A DNA stretch of 64,000 nt from Golubevia sp. BC0850 (taxonomy: Eukaryota; Basidiomycota; Exobasidiomycetes; Golubeviales; Golubeviaceae), in contig JAAVVG010000018.1 of the NCBI GenBank assembly GCA_012976225.1, forward strand, positions 558,001 through 622,000, in the 5' to 3' direction. Of the stretch, positions 35,828-47,058 are shown one piece after another. The stretch's first letter is position 1, and each line of letters opens with the position of its first letter. The position numbers and the translations under genes are program-made. Below the pieces are notes generated by a model, which saw nothing but the letters and a program-made list of their open reading frames with translations, was not told the DNA's origin and ran no database searches.

Positions 35828-36499
35828 CTAAACCAAACCACCCTTAGGAGCGACGGGCATTTTCAATTCCTTAGCTCTCTTGATGGCCTCCCTCTTCTTC
35901 CTTTCCTCGACTCTCATCAGATAGAAATCTCGATGTAGAGCATACCTTTCATGTTCTTTCGGACCAGTCGTATCAGCAGCACTATTAGTCGTAGTCGTAG
36001 TAGGAGTAGGAGTAGAAGCAGTAGCGCCTCTCCCTGAAGGTTTCACTTCCTCAGAACCACTTGCACTAAAAGGTGAGCTTAAAGTCTCTAACCAACTCTT
36101 TTCATTTTCTTTCTTTTGCTTATCTTTCTCACTCTCACTCTCTTTCTCTTTCTCTTTCTCTTTTTCCTTCTGTTTTTCCTTTTTAGCTTTCTCTCTCTCC
36201 TCCCATTCTTTCTTCACTTTCTCTATCTCTTCTTTTGAAACTTTTGAACTCAAACTTCTTTCCCCTGTTCCAACTATGGCTATGGCTTCCGACTGAGTTG
36301 TTGAATTTGGTTTCAATCTGGTTGCGAAATGTCTGTCTGCTAAATGAGATTGACAAGTTGCGAACCAATCTTGAGTTGGAATTGAATTTGAAACTAAGAT
36401 GATTGAGGAAAGTCTAGAGCAAACTAAACATTGATAAGATGAAGAGGCTAACCTTCGAATGTAATGATTCGCTTGAGAAGGTGGATTTGTAGAGGCCAT
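35828..36499 (-). CDS. VFA1: Vps4-associated protein 1 (Vfa1)
   Basis: Single exon, 223 residues from the Met at 36499 (MASTNPPSQ). Vfa1 binds the AAA ATPase Vps4 and tunes its activity in ESCRT-III disassembly on endosomes. The N-terminal zinc-binding half shows CLVCSRLSSIIL, DWFATCQSHLADRHFA, that is C-x2-C then C-x2-H, the family hallmark. A long Lys/Glu coiled segment (KEEIEKVKKEWEEREKAKK) follows. The C-terminus has the conserved ERYALHRDFYLMRVEERKKR block used for Vps4 contact. An upstream in-frame Met at 36580 would add a 27-residue hydrophobic leader. The family has no such leader, so I reject it as the start. Confidence 0.88.
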   Translation of the reverse strand: MASTNPPSQANHYIRRLASSSYQCLVCSRLSSIILVSNSIPTQDWFATCQSHLADRHFATRLKPNSTTQSEAIAIVGTGERSLSSKVSKEEIEKVKKEWEEREKAKKEKQKEKEKEKEKESESEKDKQKKENEKSWLETLSSPFSASGSEEVKPSGRGATASTPTPTTTTTNSAADTTGPKEHERYALHRDFYLMRVEERKKREAIKRAKELKMPVAPKGGLV

Positions 36500-37285
36500 A
36501 TTGTAGAAGGAGGATAGGATGAGGATGAGGGTGAGGATGGCGATGGAGGCCAAGGTTGCTTCTCGACTCAACATCTTCAAACAGGCACTCCAGCTTCAAT
36601 CGTCAGCAGGAACTTAAGTCAGATCTACTTTTGATCAACAGTTAAGGAATCATTGCAATTATTTGGGTATGGAATTGAACCAGAGAGAACTGTGATCACC
36701 CTTAGCCAGTAGCCCGTACGTAGCCCTATCACCGTGAGTAGAGTAGATGAGAAATGGAGCATCAGTCGTAGAGGTAGAAGCAGTAAGGAACTAAATAGAT
36801 AAAGATTTGAAAGGCGTCTAGCAAGCCTCATTAAAACCAGAAGAGAAGCTCATCACAAGCTGGGTCTCATCCAAGCAGGGAGAGAATTGAAGAGAACAAG
36901 CAAGACTGCAGACTGCTCTCCAGTCTCGCTCTCTCTCCTTCAGGGTTAGATCAAAGCACTTTAGGATCAGTACTCAGTTCACCTACTTCAGGTGTCTCTT
37001 GAGTGAGACTGTCTCTTCTGAGCCCCTTCAGATCAACGCCCATGCAGGTCGTCTGACTGCAATACTGTATCCTTCTAAAAATAGCTGGATTCTGATTGTT
37101 TCTCCTCTCTTTTCACTATTCGATCGCATTCAGATTCCTCATTCAGATTCACTCAATCTCATCTGACCTCTAGGAAGAAAGGTCGATTCAATTCACTCAA
37201 GCCCAAACTCTCTCGCAGCATCTCTCCTTCCTCCTTCCTCCATCCTTTCATTCTCCACCACAATCCAAACTTTTCATCTTCCAAA
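36500..37285. promoter_or_regulatory. Divergent upstream region of VFA1 and the SH3-protein gene
   Basis: 786 bp between two divergent start codons. No supported gene lies inside. The stretch just before 37286 is pyrimidine-rich, as expected for a 5' leader. Confidence 0.5.
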
Positions 37286-39317
37286 ATGGAACCAAGGCAA
37301 GAAACTCCTTCATCGTCTCCAGTCGACACCTCCTCCTCCTCAACCTCAACATCCAACGACCCTCCTCTTCCTTCCCTCCCACCTTCATCCCCAACTCCAA
37401 TCTCCACTTCCACTCAACCACGTCGACCTCCCAACAACCTTCCAGCTCAAAGTACAGGTTCAATCCCAACAGAAGCAGCATTACAAAGTGCTGGAGTCCT
37501 ACCTGCTTCAACTGGCGAACCCAACTCTCCTCCTTCTCCTTTCACTACAGCTACTAGCACTTCTACTTCAGATCCTAGAAACGATCTAGCTTCACCTCTA
37601 CCATTTTCAACTTCTGTTCCTTATTCGAAAGTCAATTTTGGGATCAAGGGGAAGGGAAAAGGTGGGAGACCTTTGAGTGCCGAGGAATGTGGGAAATCGA
37701 AAGAGGAGAAAGTGGGTGGGGATGGGAAGGGGAAGGGCAAGACTAATGGAAATGGAAATGGAGATGAGAAAGGGGTTGGGGGAAGAGAAGAAATCCCTGC
37801 ACAAGCTTTATTTCCTTCGCCTTCTGGTGGTTTCGTTCCACCTCCTGATGTCGATGGGAAAGAATGGAAATTGAAAGAAGCACCTTTACCTAGAAGTTTG
37901 GCTAGAGGTGGTCCGGTGGAAGGAGAGGTGAAAGATGGGGAAGGGGAAGTTGATGGATCGAAGGTGAGCTTGCTTCTGGGAGGGGGGTAGAGATGTCGAA
38001 ATTGAGAGAGAATGGGAGGGGCAATGGATGCAGTGCAAGGTGGGGACCTGGATCAGCTTCGAACGATCCTCTTCCTGATTCGGGTATCATCAAAGAATGC
38101 CCTGCAGATTCAGCTTGAACATCAAAGAAAGGGTCTCTGATGAAGTAAAGCTGCAGCAATTCCAAGAAATTGAACTACTCCCTCTCCCCCTTCTCTACCT
38201 CCATCAGATCGATCGATCTCAAACTCCAAAAGTCTCATCTTTGCAACAACAAACGAAAGACTCTCAACCTCCAACTCGACCCCCTTCACTTCCAGCTTCT
38301 TCTCAAACAGCCGAATTAATCGCTACAGCTCCAAGTTCTTCATCTTCCAGAAGAACTTCTCAAGCTTCACCTCTTCTAAGACCTATTTCTACTAGCTCTT
38401 TGAATTCTCATAGAAGCTCTTTAAACTCAATGTTGCTTTCAAGATCAAGTAGTAATGACAAAAGAAGGAAAAGTGGTTTGAGTAATACTAGTTCTCAATT
38501 ATCTCCTACTGATTCTTCATTTCAGGGCGCAAGTGGAAGTAAGAGACAGAGTTTTAATTTGAATGATCAGGGAAGTGAGAGTGGAAATGGACTTGTTGGG
38601 ATCGGACCAAGTTCTTCTTCTCCAATCAAAAATGGATCTTCTAAATCCTCAAGAAGAGTTTCTAGATCATCTAATTCTGGTGTTCAAGATGGAGAGAGTT
38701 CAGAAAGACCTCTATCTAGCATTTCAGCCGATACTGCTTTAGGAAACGTTTCAACAACTGTTGGATCTCCAAATCCAACTCATGAACCTCATCAAAATGA
38801 TTCATTAGACGAACCTTCATCTTCTTCTTGGGATGATTCATCAAATCGAAATTCCACTTCCAATCGATTATCAAACCTACCAATTCCACCACCTCTAAAA
38901 ATCAGAGATTTCGCTTTTTCAGAAAGTGATCCTAGACACGTTGGTGCTAGAGATTTATCAATTCCTGAAGAAAGGTTATCTACCGGTTATGGAAATAACA
39001 GTCGTTTATCTTCAGAAGAGAAAGAGGAAGAAGATGAATGGGGTCCAGATGCTCATGAACATTCTTATGAAGATGATGAAGAATTTCAAGAGGAGAGATC
39101 AGAAGTTGGTTTACCTGAAGGTTGTTATCAAGTCATCTATCCTTTCGAAGCTGAAAGTGAACATGAGTTGTCTGTCAGTCAAGGCATGAAGGTTATGGTT
39201 GTTGGGGCTCTTGAAGGAGGTTGGGCTATCGTTCAGAAAATTTTGGATGACAATGGAGAAGGTGATAGAGGGTTGGTACCGGAGGGTTATTTGGAATGGT
39301 TGGGTCCGGTAGAATGA
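37286..39317 (+). CDS. SH3-domain protein with long disordered N-terminus
   Basis: Two exons, 37286-37963 and 38208-39317, 595 residues. About 520 N-terminal residues are Ser/Pro/Thr-rich and presumably disordered, with basic Gly/Lys stretches (KGKGKGG). The last 60-70 residues form an SH3 domain: YQVIYPFEAESEHELSVSQG, then MVVGALEGGWAIVQK and GLVPEGYLEWL, giving the usual ALYDY-like start, the WW-like Trp and the P-x-x-Y end. An acidic stretch (EEKEEEDEWGPD) precedes it. Fungal proteins with one C-terminal SH3 act as adaptors in polarity, endocytosis or MAPK pathways (Nbp2/Skb5 are examples), but no specific orthologue is claimed. Confidence 0.85.
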
Positions 39318-39785
39318 AGGGGAGCGAGGTCTTTGCTTGTTTGTCGCTCAGTCTCTTTTGCGCAATCTCATGTTCTTTTTTTTCTTGTACTCAATTCTCC
39401 TTTATCTTATTATTTGTAATATCACAAAGTTCAGAAGTCACCCTCTCCCTTTATTTTTTCACTTTCGACTCTTCTGTTTCTATTTTGGTCGCTGCGAGTT
39501 GGGGAGCTGCTTCTTTAATTTGGATGGCTCAGATCTATCACTTACCTCTGACTCTACACTTCTTGATAATTCAAAATCAAGATGGAAGCATCAAGCAGAA
39601 GGTGGCTGGAAGTCGCACGGAAAGCTTCTTCGGATGTGGACATCCGAAGAGGGATCGGAACAGCGAGTAGCGCGCACGCTAAAAGTCGAGGGGAAATTTC
39701 TATTCTGCTCTCCCTTCCCAAACATTCACCTCTTTTTCGATTCTTCTTCTTATTGGTCTCTTAAAGACCTGGGGACCTTTACGCA
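39318..39785. other. Intergenic between the SH3 and GH3 genes
   Basis: It holds a pyrimidine-rich 3' flank and then about 200 bp upstream of the glucosidase start. The frames here lack motifs. GCTTCTTCGGATGTGGACATCCGAAGAG at about 39625 forms a perfect hairpin (CTTCGGATGT/ACATCCGAAG) and may be a regulator site. Confidence 0.45.
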
Positions 39786-42700
39786 ATGCTTCTCACACCT
39801 TCTTTTCAATCGCTCTTCTCTTCAACTCTCCTCCTATTAACCTCTTTCCAATCAATTCAAGCTCAACCACATTCTTCTTTCCAACCTAGACAACAAGACG
39901 TTCGGTTGGAAGGTCCAATCGCAACTGGTGGAATCTACAACGATGGTTTCGAGAAAGCTAGGAAACTAATCGACACGATGACTCTGGAAGAGAAGTTAGT
40001 AGAACGCGGGGGAAAGAGATTTCAAGGTGGAGAGACCGCAAGTGCCCCTGTTTAGTGACTGACATCACACACGACCCTTTGTCTTTGTTATATTCTACTT
40101 TTCCTGAATTTAGAGTCAATGTCACAAGTGGATTCTCTGGTTAGTATCCGGTCAGAAGATGAGGAAGATTGCGAGGGACTCTCTCTGACTCAAACCTTCC
40201 CCCCTCTACGCGTCTTATACCCATTGACAGGCAAATGTGTCGGCTTCACCGGAGAAGTTCCTTCAAAGAATCTCAGGTGAGCAGTTCGAGTGCCACTTTG
40301 ACAGCTCCCCACAGAGAACGCGCGCATAGACGCTTGAACCCTGTCCACTCTCCCCTGTACGCAGATCTGCTGAAAGCCCGAAACGAATCTTTTCCCTCTA
40401 TCATTCTCTACTCTCAGAGCTCTCTGCCTTCAAGATGGACCAACCGGAGTTCGACCAGCTCGTAGAGTCTCTCAATTCCCAGACGGAGTCACAACGGCCG
40501 CTTCCTGGGATCGTTCCTTGATCATTGAAAGAGCAGAAGCTCTAGCTTCTGAATTCAAAGCCAAAGGAATCAACATTTGGCTCGGTCCAGTGACTGGAGG
40601 TCCATTAGGACGTTCACCTCTTGGAGGAAGGAACTTCGAAGGGTGGTCTCCAGACGAGTATTTGACTGGTGTTTGTTCTTTTTTGACTGTCAAGCACGCA
40701 CAGCGCAACGGATTGATGACTTGCTCAAAGCACTTCATTGGATACGAACAGGAAACTTTCAGGAATCAGTATAACAATACGGAACCTTATTCTGTCTATG
40801 GTCCGAATGAACAGGAACCGATTTCTGCTGATATTGATGATAGGACGACCCATGAGATTTATCTGTGGGGTTTTGCTGAAGCGGTTAGAGCTGCTACGGC
40901 CACTGTGATGACTAGTTATAATATGGTGAGGTTGTTTCCTGAAAATTGAAGCAGAGTAATGATGCAGAACCTCGCTCTGATCTGACTCGCCCTTTCTTCC
41001 ATCTCTTCGCTACTTTTCTTTTTCTACCGATCTCATCTCATCTTTTCGTTGATTGTCTTAACCAGGTCAACGGAACTCACGCCTCCTCAAACAACTACAC
41101 TATCAATCAACTTCTCAAGACTGAGGTGAGTGAACTTGAGTGAACTACTTGGGATCAACCACACATGAAGCGAAGCGAATTGCAAGACTGAGACTGACTT
41201 CTCTCTTCACACTTCATCCCGCCATCCCCTTACGCTTCTCTTCTAGCTCGGTTGGTTTCTGGTGCCTTCTTCTTACTTGGTCTGCTGCTCTCTTGGGTGT
41301 CTGTTCTGACTTGCTTCTTCCTTTCTCTATCTCTTTGTTCTGCTAATTCTCCGCCAGGTTTCCAAGGACCAACTATCACCGATTGGGGAGGAGCTTGGGA
41401 TACTTTTAATCTATCGACCAATGGGTTAGTATCGAATCAAGTTTTTGGTTCGCGTCGACCTTTGGACTCTTCTGACAGCTATCAATCTCATTTCTATCAT
41501 CTCTTTAACAGTGGTGACGTCGAAATGCCAGGCTCTGCTTACGACCAGAAATATGGAAACTTCTTTGGAGCTGAATTGGTAGAACTTGTCAAGAATGGTT
41601 CTATTCCAGAAGCTAGAGTTGATGATCAAGCTCTAAGACTCTTAGGAACAGCTATGTCTCTTCAAGACTTGGATTCTTGGCCAGAACCTTCATTCGACGT
41701 CAGAGACTTGACTCTTCCAACCAACAATGTGAAGAAGGATCATCACCAAATCATCCGAAAGATTGGAGAAGAATCAGTCACTCTCTTGAAGAACAACAGA
41801 ACCGGAACTCTGGGTCTACCTTTCAGAGATCTTTATGAGATGCAAAGCGTCGCTGTGATCGGTCAAGATGCTGGGCCAAATCCTAGAGGTGAAAGTGCTT
41901 GTGGTCAGGATAGGAACAACGGAATGTGTGATCCAAATGGAAACACTGGAACAATCACGGCTGGAGGTGGATCTGTGAGTATTGAACTATTTGAGCTTTC
42001 GATCCCCTTCCCACTCAGACTCACTTCCTTCTTTCACCCTTTATCTACTTCTTCTAGGGATGGGCTATTCCCGGTTATGTTATTGACCCTCTAGCTGCCA
42101 TTCAAGCTTATGTTCGAAACGGAGGACCGGATGTCAATGTCAATCTCAATAATCAAGACATCGCCAACGCTGTAGCTCAAGCTGCTAGTTCAGAAGCCTC
42201 GATCGTCTTTGGTTCTGCTTACACCACTGAAGGTCAAGACAGAAGCAACTTGACTCTCAACAACGATGTAGACAATCTGATTCTGAAGGTCGCTGAGGTT
42301 TGTAACAACACCGTCGTTGTCATTCACTCAGGAGGTCCAATCATCGTCGAACCTTGGATCGATCATCCAAACGTAACTGCCGTTCTTTTCGCTTACTTCC
42401 CTGGTCAAGAGGGAGGAAACTCTCTTCCTTCGATTTTGTGGGGAGAAAAGAGTCCTTCTGGAAAGGTGAGTGGTTCTTTGACTTCGATCTTTCCTTCTCA
42501 AGTTCGTCTTCCTTGTTTCTTCTCTGACCTAATTTTTTCCCATCCCTGCACTCCAGCTTCCGTTCACTATGGGAAAGAACCTAGATGACTGGTCACCCAA
42601 CGGAATCGTCTCTGAAAAGGTTACTGATCCTCAATCCAACTTTACCGAAGCTCTCTTAATCGACTACAAGTGGTTCGATGCCAAAAACGTTACTCCAAGA

Positions 42701-43214
42701 TACGAATTCGGTTACGGAATGAGTTATACCTCATTTAAGTATGGAAGCCTTTGGTTAGACAACACCTTCGAGAAGGACTCGACTACTATCCAAAAGACGA
42801 ACGAGAAGTTCTCCCAACATGGAGAAGGTGATTCTCTCTACGACATCTTAGCCACTGCTGGTGTCGACATCACTAATGAAGGAAAGATGGAAGGAGGAGA
42901 AGTGGCTCAGCTTTACGTCACCTTCCCTGAAAACGTCAAAGAGCCTCCAAGACTACTTCGTGGTTTCGACAAGCACTTCATTGCTCCAGGTGAAACGGCG
43001 ACTTTCAAGGTGAGTACAAAGGACCTTCATGTTTGATCTGTATATCGAACTTACTTCTCGTCTTCTTTGCCCGGTTCAGTTCCCACTTCGTCGTAAAGAC
43101 TTGAGTGTTTGGTCGACGGTCAGACAAGAATGGTCGATTCCAAAAGGAAAGATCACTCTCAGCGTCGGTTCTTCTAGTCGCAACATTCACGATACCTTGA
43201 AGCACACTTTCTAA
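39786..43214 (+). CDS. Secreted GH3 beta-glucosidase
   Basis: Eleven exons fit: 39786-39994, 40114-40139, 40231-40276, 40418-40925, 41066-41125, 41247-41250, 41358-41424, 41512-41974, 42058-42465, 42557-43009 and 43080-43214, total 792 residues. The enzyme would remove glucose from the non-reducing ends of cello-oligosaccharides or other beta-glucosides outside the cell. A hydrophobic signal peptide (SSTLLLLTSFQSIQA) is followed by TLEEKVNVTSGFSG and LCLQDGPTGVR. Then come WLGPVTGGPLGRSPLGGRNFE, SKHFIGYEQET, and the nucleophile motif TITDWGG with Asp293. Next is the second alpha/beta domain (ESVTLLKNNRTG), and LPFTMGKNLDDW and EFGYGMSYTSF precede a fibronectin-III-like end. Exon 6 is only 4 nt and exon 2 only 26 nt. 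Confidence 0.92.
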
Positions 43215-43542
43215 GGACTGTAGACTTCTTCAAAACGGACTCTAGACTCTAACTCTGAGCTACTCACATCATCCAAGAACCCAACTCACACTGTTTCAAT
43301 TCAGACTTTCCTTTGCCCTTGCTGCCTTTTACTTCACTGCTTACTTTGTAACTTTCATTACTTCCAAATCTAATCATTTTTTTGCTTTTCTGTGAGACTA
43401 TCTGCGCGAGGTAAGTCGATCGATGGATGAACTTCTATTACAACAAAGATTGCATGTGGATTTTGGTTCTTAGAATACAAGATTGAAGGGATGGGAACGT
43501 AAAACAAAGTTCAAGTTATTAGAAGAAAATGGATTGATTCTT
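43215..43542. other. Convergent 3' intergenic region
   Basis: 328 bp between the stops of the GH3 gene and HAP5. No gene is seen. Confidence 0.6.
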
Positions 43543-44815
43543 CTAATGAGAAGGAATATGCATTGCAGGATAATGATTTTCTTCAGGTGGTGGAGATGAA
43601 TTTGGCGAGTGTGGTAGAAATCTGCCCACTTCAGATTGCTCGTCATGATTCCCATCCCAAGTCTGATTCCCAACTTCATGTCTGTTCCTAACTTGTCTTT
43701 CAGCTTGAGTCCCTTCTTGATCTTCACCTTCATCTTCGAATTCCTTCTCCTTTCCTTTTCCTTTCCCTCCAGTCTTTGACTTTCCTTTTCTTGAAGAGAC
43801 GCCACCTAAAGCTCTTTTCTTAGCTTCCTGAGTTTCCTCTCTCGGAATCACATCCACCAGGAAGTCGAACAGATCGCTTTTCCCGATAGCAGCTGCTATG
43901 TCTGATCTTTGGATCGTTCGACGCTTGCTTACACTTGCTTCTACGAAGCCTCGTGCCGTCAGATCTGCTATGAAGAGTTCCGAGGCTTTTGCAAAGATTA
44001 GAGGGGCCTCTGCTGAGATCATCTATGGATAGGAACAGGATAGAGGGAAGGCAAGAAGGGTGAGAATGAAGAGGCAGAAGGGTGTGGCAAAAGAGGGACA
44101 GGACTTTCGGAGCATGAGCTCTGTGAAATTTCTCAATCAGATCGAATAAAGACGTAAATTCCAGGTTCAAATTGGTTCTTAAACTTGCAGGGACTCTGGG
44201 ATTCTGAGATCTTCGATTTGTCCTCATATCTCATCTAATCATCTTCTCCATCTCTACCTAGCTAGCTAGCTGACTCACCTCAACTTCCTCGTCTAACTTC
44301 ATCACCTTCTTGATCCTAGCCAAAGGTAACTGACCAGGACCGGGTTTGAAATTCAAAGTCTTTCCTTTCCACTTCTTTCCCTTCTTCTCTTCTTTCTGCT
44401 TCCCTTTGACATCGACCTCTTCCCAATCCTTATCATTTCCATCATTTCCTTCTACCCTCCCACTTCCACCCCCTGTTGATGATCCCACCTGTTCTGATTG
44501 TTCTGTATCTCTGTTGAAGCTCTTGCTGTTGGGGTTTGGAGCTGTAGAAAGAGATTGGCTTGAAGATTTAGAAGAACCTGCTGCTCTAGCTGGATTTGAA
44601 GTTGAGGAGGAAGCTAAAGGAGCACTCTCTACGAAGTTCATATGATATGCCCAAAACTCTCTTTGAAAGTCGTCCAGAGTACCAGTGGCTTCCATGACTG
44701 GAGTGGAAGGAGCCGATGGAATTGACCCAGAGGAAGATGAACCAGGTGCTCCTGATCCGTCATCCCTTCTGCCTTCATCATCCCTTTCTAGTTGCTCTGA
44801 ATAATTTCTGTACAT
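43543..44815 (-). CDS. HAP5: CCAAT-binding factor subunit HAP5/NF-YC
   Basis: Two exons, 44815-44279 and 44022-43543, 338 residues. With HAP2 and HAP3 it forms the trimer that binds CCAAT in promoters. The histone fold is split by the intron: LPLARIKKVMKLDEEVE is joined to MISAEAPLIFAKASELFIAD. It continues through RRTIQRSDIAAAIGKSDLFDFLVDVIPRE, all diagnostic of NF-YC. Ahead of it, LDDFQREFWAYHMNFVE matches the short helix that precedes the fold in fungal HAP5. A Ser/Asn/Gly-rich linker of about 100 residues separates the two. The tail after the fold is basic (GKGKGKEKE) and then acidic. The region upstream of Met 44815 looks like untranslated leader. Confidence 0.93.
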
Positions 44816-45594
44816 GAAGATATGTTAGATCTGGAAGGCTGTGAAAGTAGGTTGAGGTTTTGAGGCTTGGAATGGATAGAGATGATACCAGAAGAGAAAT
44901 GTAATGAGCTACACTGAGATTCTCTTGATGAATTGATCTCTTGTTGAATTCTTTGATTCCAAGTAACTAGGATGGTAGTCGTTGGAAGTTCTTCTGAATG
45001 ACAATGATGACAATCAAATGTGGTAGATCGCTATCGATTAGATGGTGGAGGGTTGCAATAATTCTTCTTATTTCGAACAACACTATTTCTTATCCTCGCA
45101 ACGTTCTCGAACCAGCTCGCTCGATTCTGGATCTTCTTTTGAATTCGAATTCTAGAGAATCACTTCATTGAAGGCTCAAATCAAAAACTCAGCAAGTTGT
45201 TGTTGCTTCCTTCTGTTGCTACCTTTAACATTGCCAATCTCTTCCTCATATCACCCATCGTCTCTCCAAGGTTCGGTTCGACTTTTCTCTCTCAAAGGTT
45301 CTACTTAGAATCTATCCATTCCTTGCCGCGTCTACGAGCATCGCTTCAGGCTGCCGATTTGGACGTTGGCTTTCGATTCCCTTCCAATCCGAATCGAGAT
45401 TTCAGATACTCAACCACAGGTTCCTCCATAACGATTGATTAACCGAAGTAGTGAGTAGATCGAGTTGCTAGAGATATCTCGGATCGTCCAATGAGAGCCA
45501 AAGGAGCGGGAACTGTCGAACTGACTGCCTTGCCTACTCCACCTGACTCCTCCCTTGCAGTTTTCAAACTCTCCTCTGAATTCTTTCCGTAATC
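44816..45594. promoter_or_regulatory. Divergent upstream region of HAP5 and an F-box pseudogene
   Basis: No supported gene. The minus strand of 44816-45060 is C/T/A-rich leader-like sequence. Confidence 0.45.
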
Positions 45595-47058
45595 ATGGAC
45601 CATGGCTTCAAAAGGGAGGCAGCGACCTTCACTAATCTACCTGAGGATCTCGTTCCTCTAATAGCCAAACCCGTCATTGACTGGAGAGAGAGAGGGGGTC
45701 GGGATAGACTGGAAAGAACAAGTGAAGAAAATGAGAAGGTGAGCTTGCCGCCTTGAAAGATTGCTTTCAACTTCCTATTTCTGACGCCAGGTCCAAATTC
45801 CTTCTCTAGATCTAGAGATTCGACTCTCTCTGCTTTGGCTATGAGTTCCAAACTTAGTTATGATCGATGGCTTCCTTATCTCCTTCAGAGTGTATCGATT
45901 TCACCGGCTAGGATCCACTCCCTCCATTATCGATTTCACCGGCTAGGATCCACTCCCTCCATTATATTCTATGGAGGGACCCGCAGAAAGGTCGTCTCAT
46001 CAAAAGCTTACGAGTTTTCTCTGCTCTTACTGAGGAAGATGGTGCTTCCTTTGCGGACCTAGAGGGAGGAGGTTCAGAAGGCTGCTGGACGAAGCCTTGG
46101 GCACCAGGAGGTGGTGGATCTCATCATCAACAACGCTCTTGAGAACTGTCGGAATCTCGAGACTCTGATCCTTCAGGGAAGTGTCTTTCATTTTCCCCTT
46201 CAAGAGAGGATAGAGCAGAGGCGACTTCCCTTCCACTTCCTCACGCACTCTCTCAAAAGGCTGGCAGTGATCTCACATCCCAGGAATCTTCAGGACATGA
46301 TGACGGCTCAGAAAATGGGCTGGGTCCTGGTTTTCTGTCCTCATCTACTACAGGCATCTCTTGCTTTCACCATCGATCGTTCGGCTTATGACTGTCTTCT
46401 GGAGTATTCGGAAACCTTCAAAGGTCTTTCGAGAGTCAAGCGACTCGCGATTGTATTGATTTTAGTTTGGGTTTATGGCACTGTCTACGACCATGGATGG
46501 GAAGGGAGAAGACCGATGGCGGACAGCAACCTGGAGACGACAGCAGTTTCTCACTTTCTTCGGGTTATCAACTCTTTGGAAGTGAACGGTGGTCACGCAG
46601 TTATTACTTCCAGAAAAGACTCAAATTCAGTTGTCTATGCAGACTGGCCTTCAAGTCTCACCCGCTCTCAGTCTTCACTCAAACATCTCCGTTTCATTAC
46701 CGTCCATCCTTTCACCTCAAAACGAAGCAAGTTAGATCTCTCCGACTTCAAAGCGCTCAAGATCATCAGTCCGGATGGTCTGTTTCTGGAGAGACTCAAG
46801 GAAGGGAAGCTAGGTTCTTCGCTGTTAAGCGTTGAGACCCTTCATGTTCCTTATCAGCTGTTCGTGGAATCTTCTCCCAGAGATTCGGACGTTCAAGGAG
46901 ATATCACACTGTCCACTCTTCTTTCAACCAAGCTTGTTCCCAATTTAAGAGAGATCGTGGTTACAGATAGGCCGATGGATTCAGATGCTTCAGAGATCAC
47001 ATCGCCTCGATCACTCAAAATGTGGAAAGAGCGAAGGGAAGGTCTGAAAAAAGAATGA
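45595..47058 (+). pseudogene. F-box protein gene broken by a 35-bp tandem duplication
   Basis: Exon 1 (45595-45738) codes MDHGFKREAATFTNLPEDLVPLIAKPVID, an F-box start, and ends at a GTGAGC donor. The coding sequence resumes near 45800 (AMSSKLSYDRWLPYLLQSV). A 35-bp unit then occurs twice in tandem (45893-45927 and 45928-45962), which shifts the frame so that the reading ends at 46060-46062. From 46063 on, the same frame opens again: GHQEVVDLIINNALENCRNLETLILQ, LKRLAVISHP and later LRR-like segments to the stop at 47056-47058. If one unit is removed by eye, HYILWRDPQKGRLIKSLRVF appears, typical of this family, but a second shift is then needed near 46063. So two or more lesions, or assembly errors, are present. 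Confidence 0.7.
45893..45962. repeat. Perfect 35-bp tandem duplication
   Basis: Two exact head-to-tail copies, each starting TATCGATTTCACCGG, lie inside the F-box coding region. 35 is not a multiple of 3. Confidence 0.95.

Noticed and set aside
36660-36740. GGTTCAATTCC on the minus strand resembling a T arm
   Set aside because: The stem has mismatches and no 5' half of a tRNA is present.
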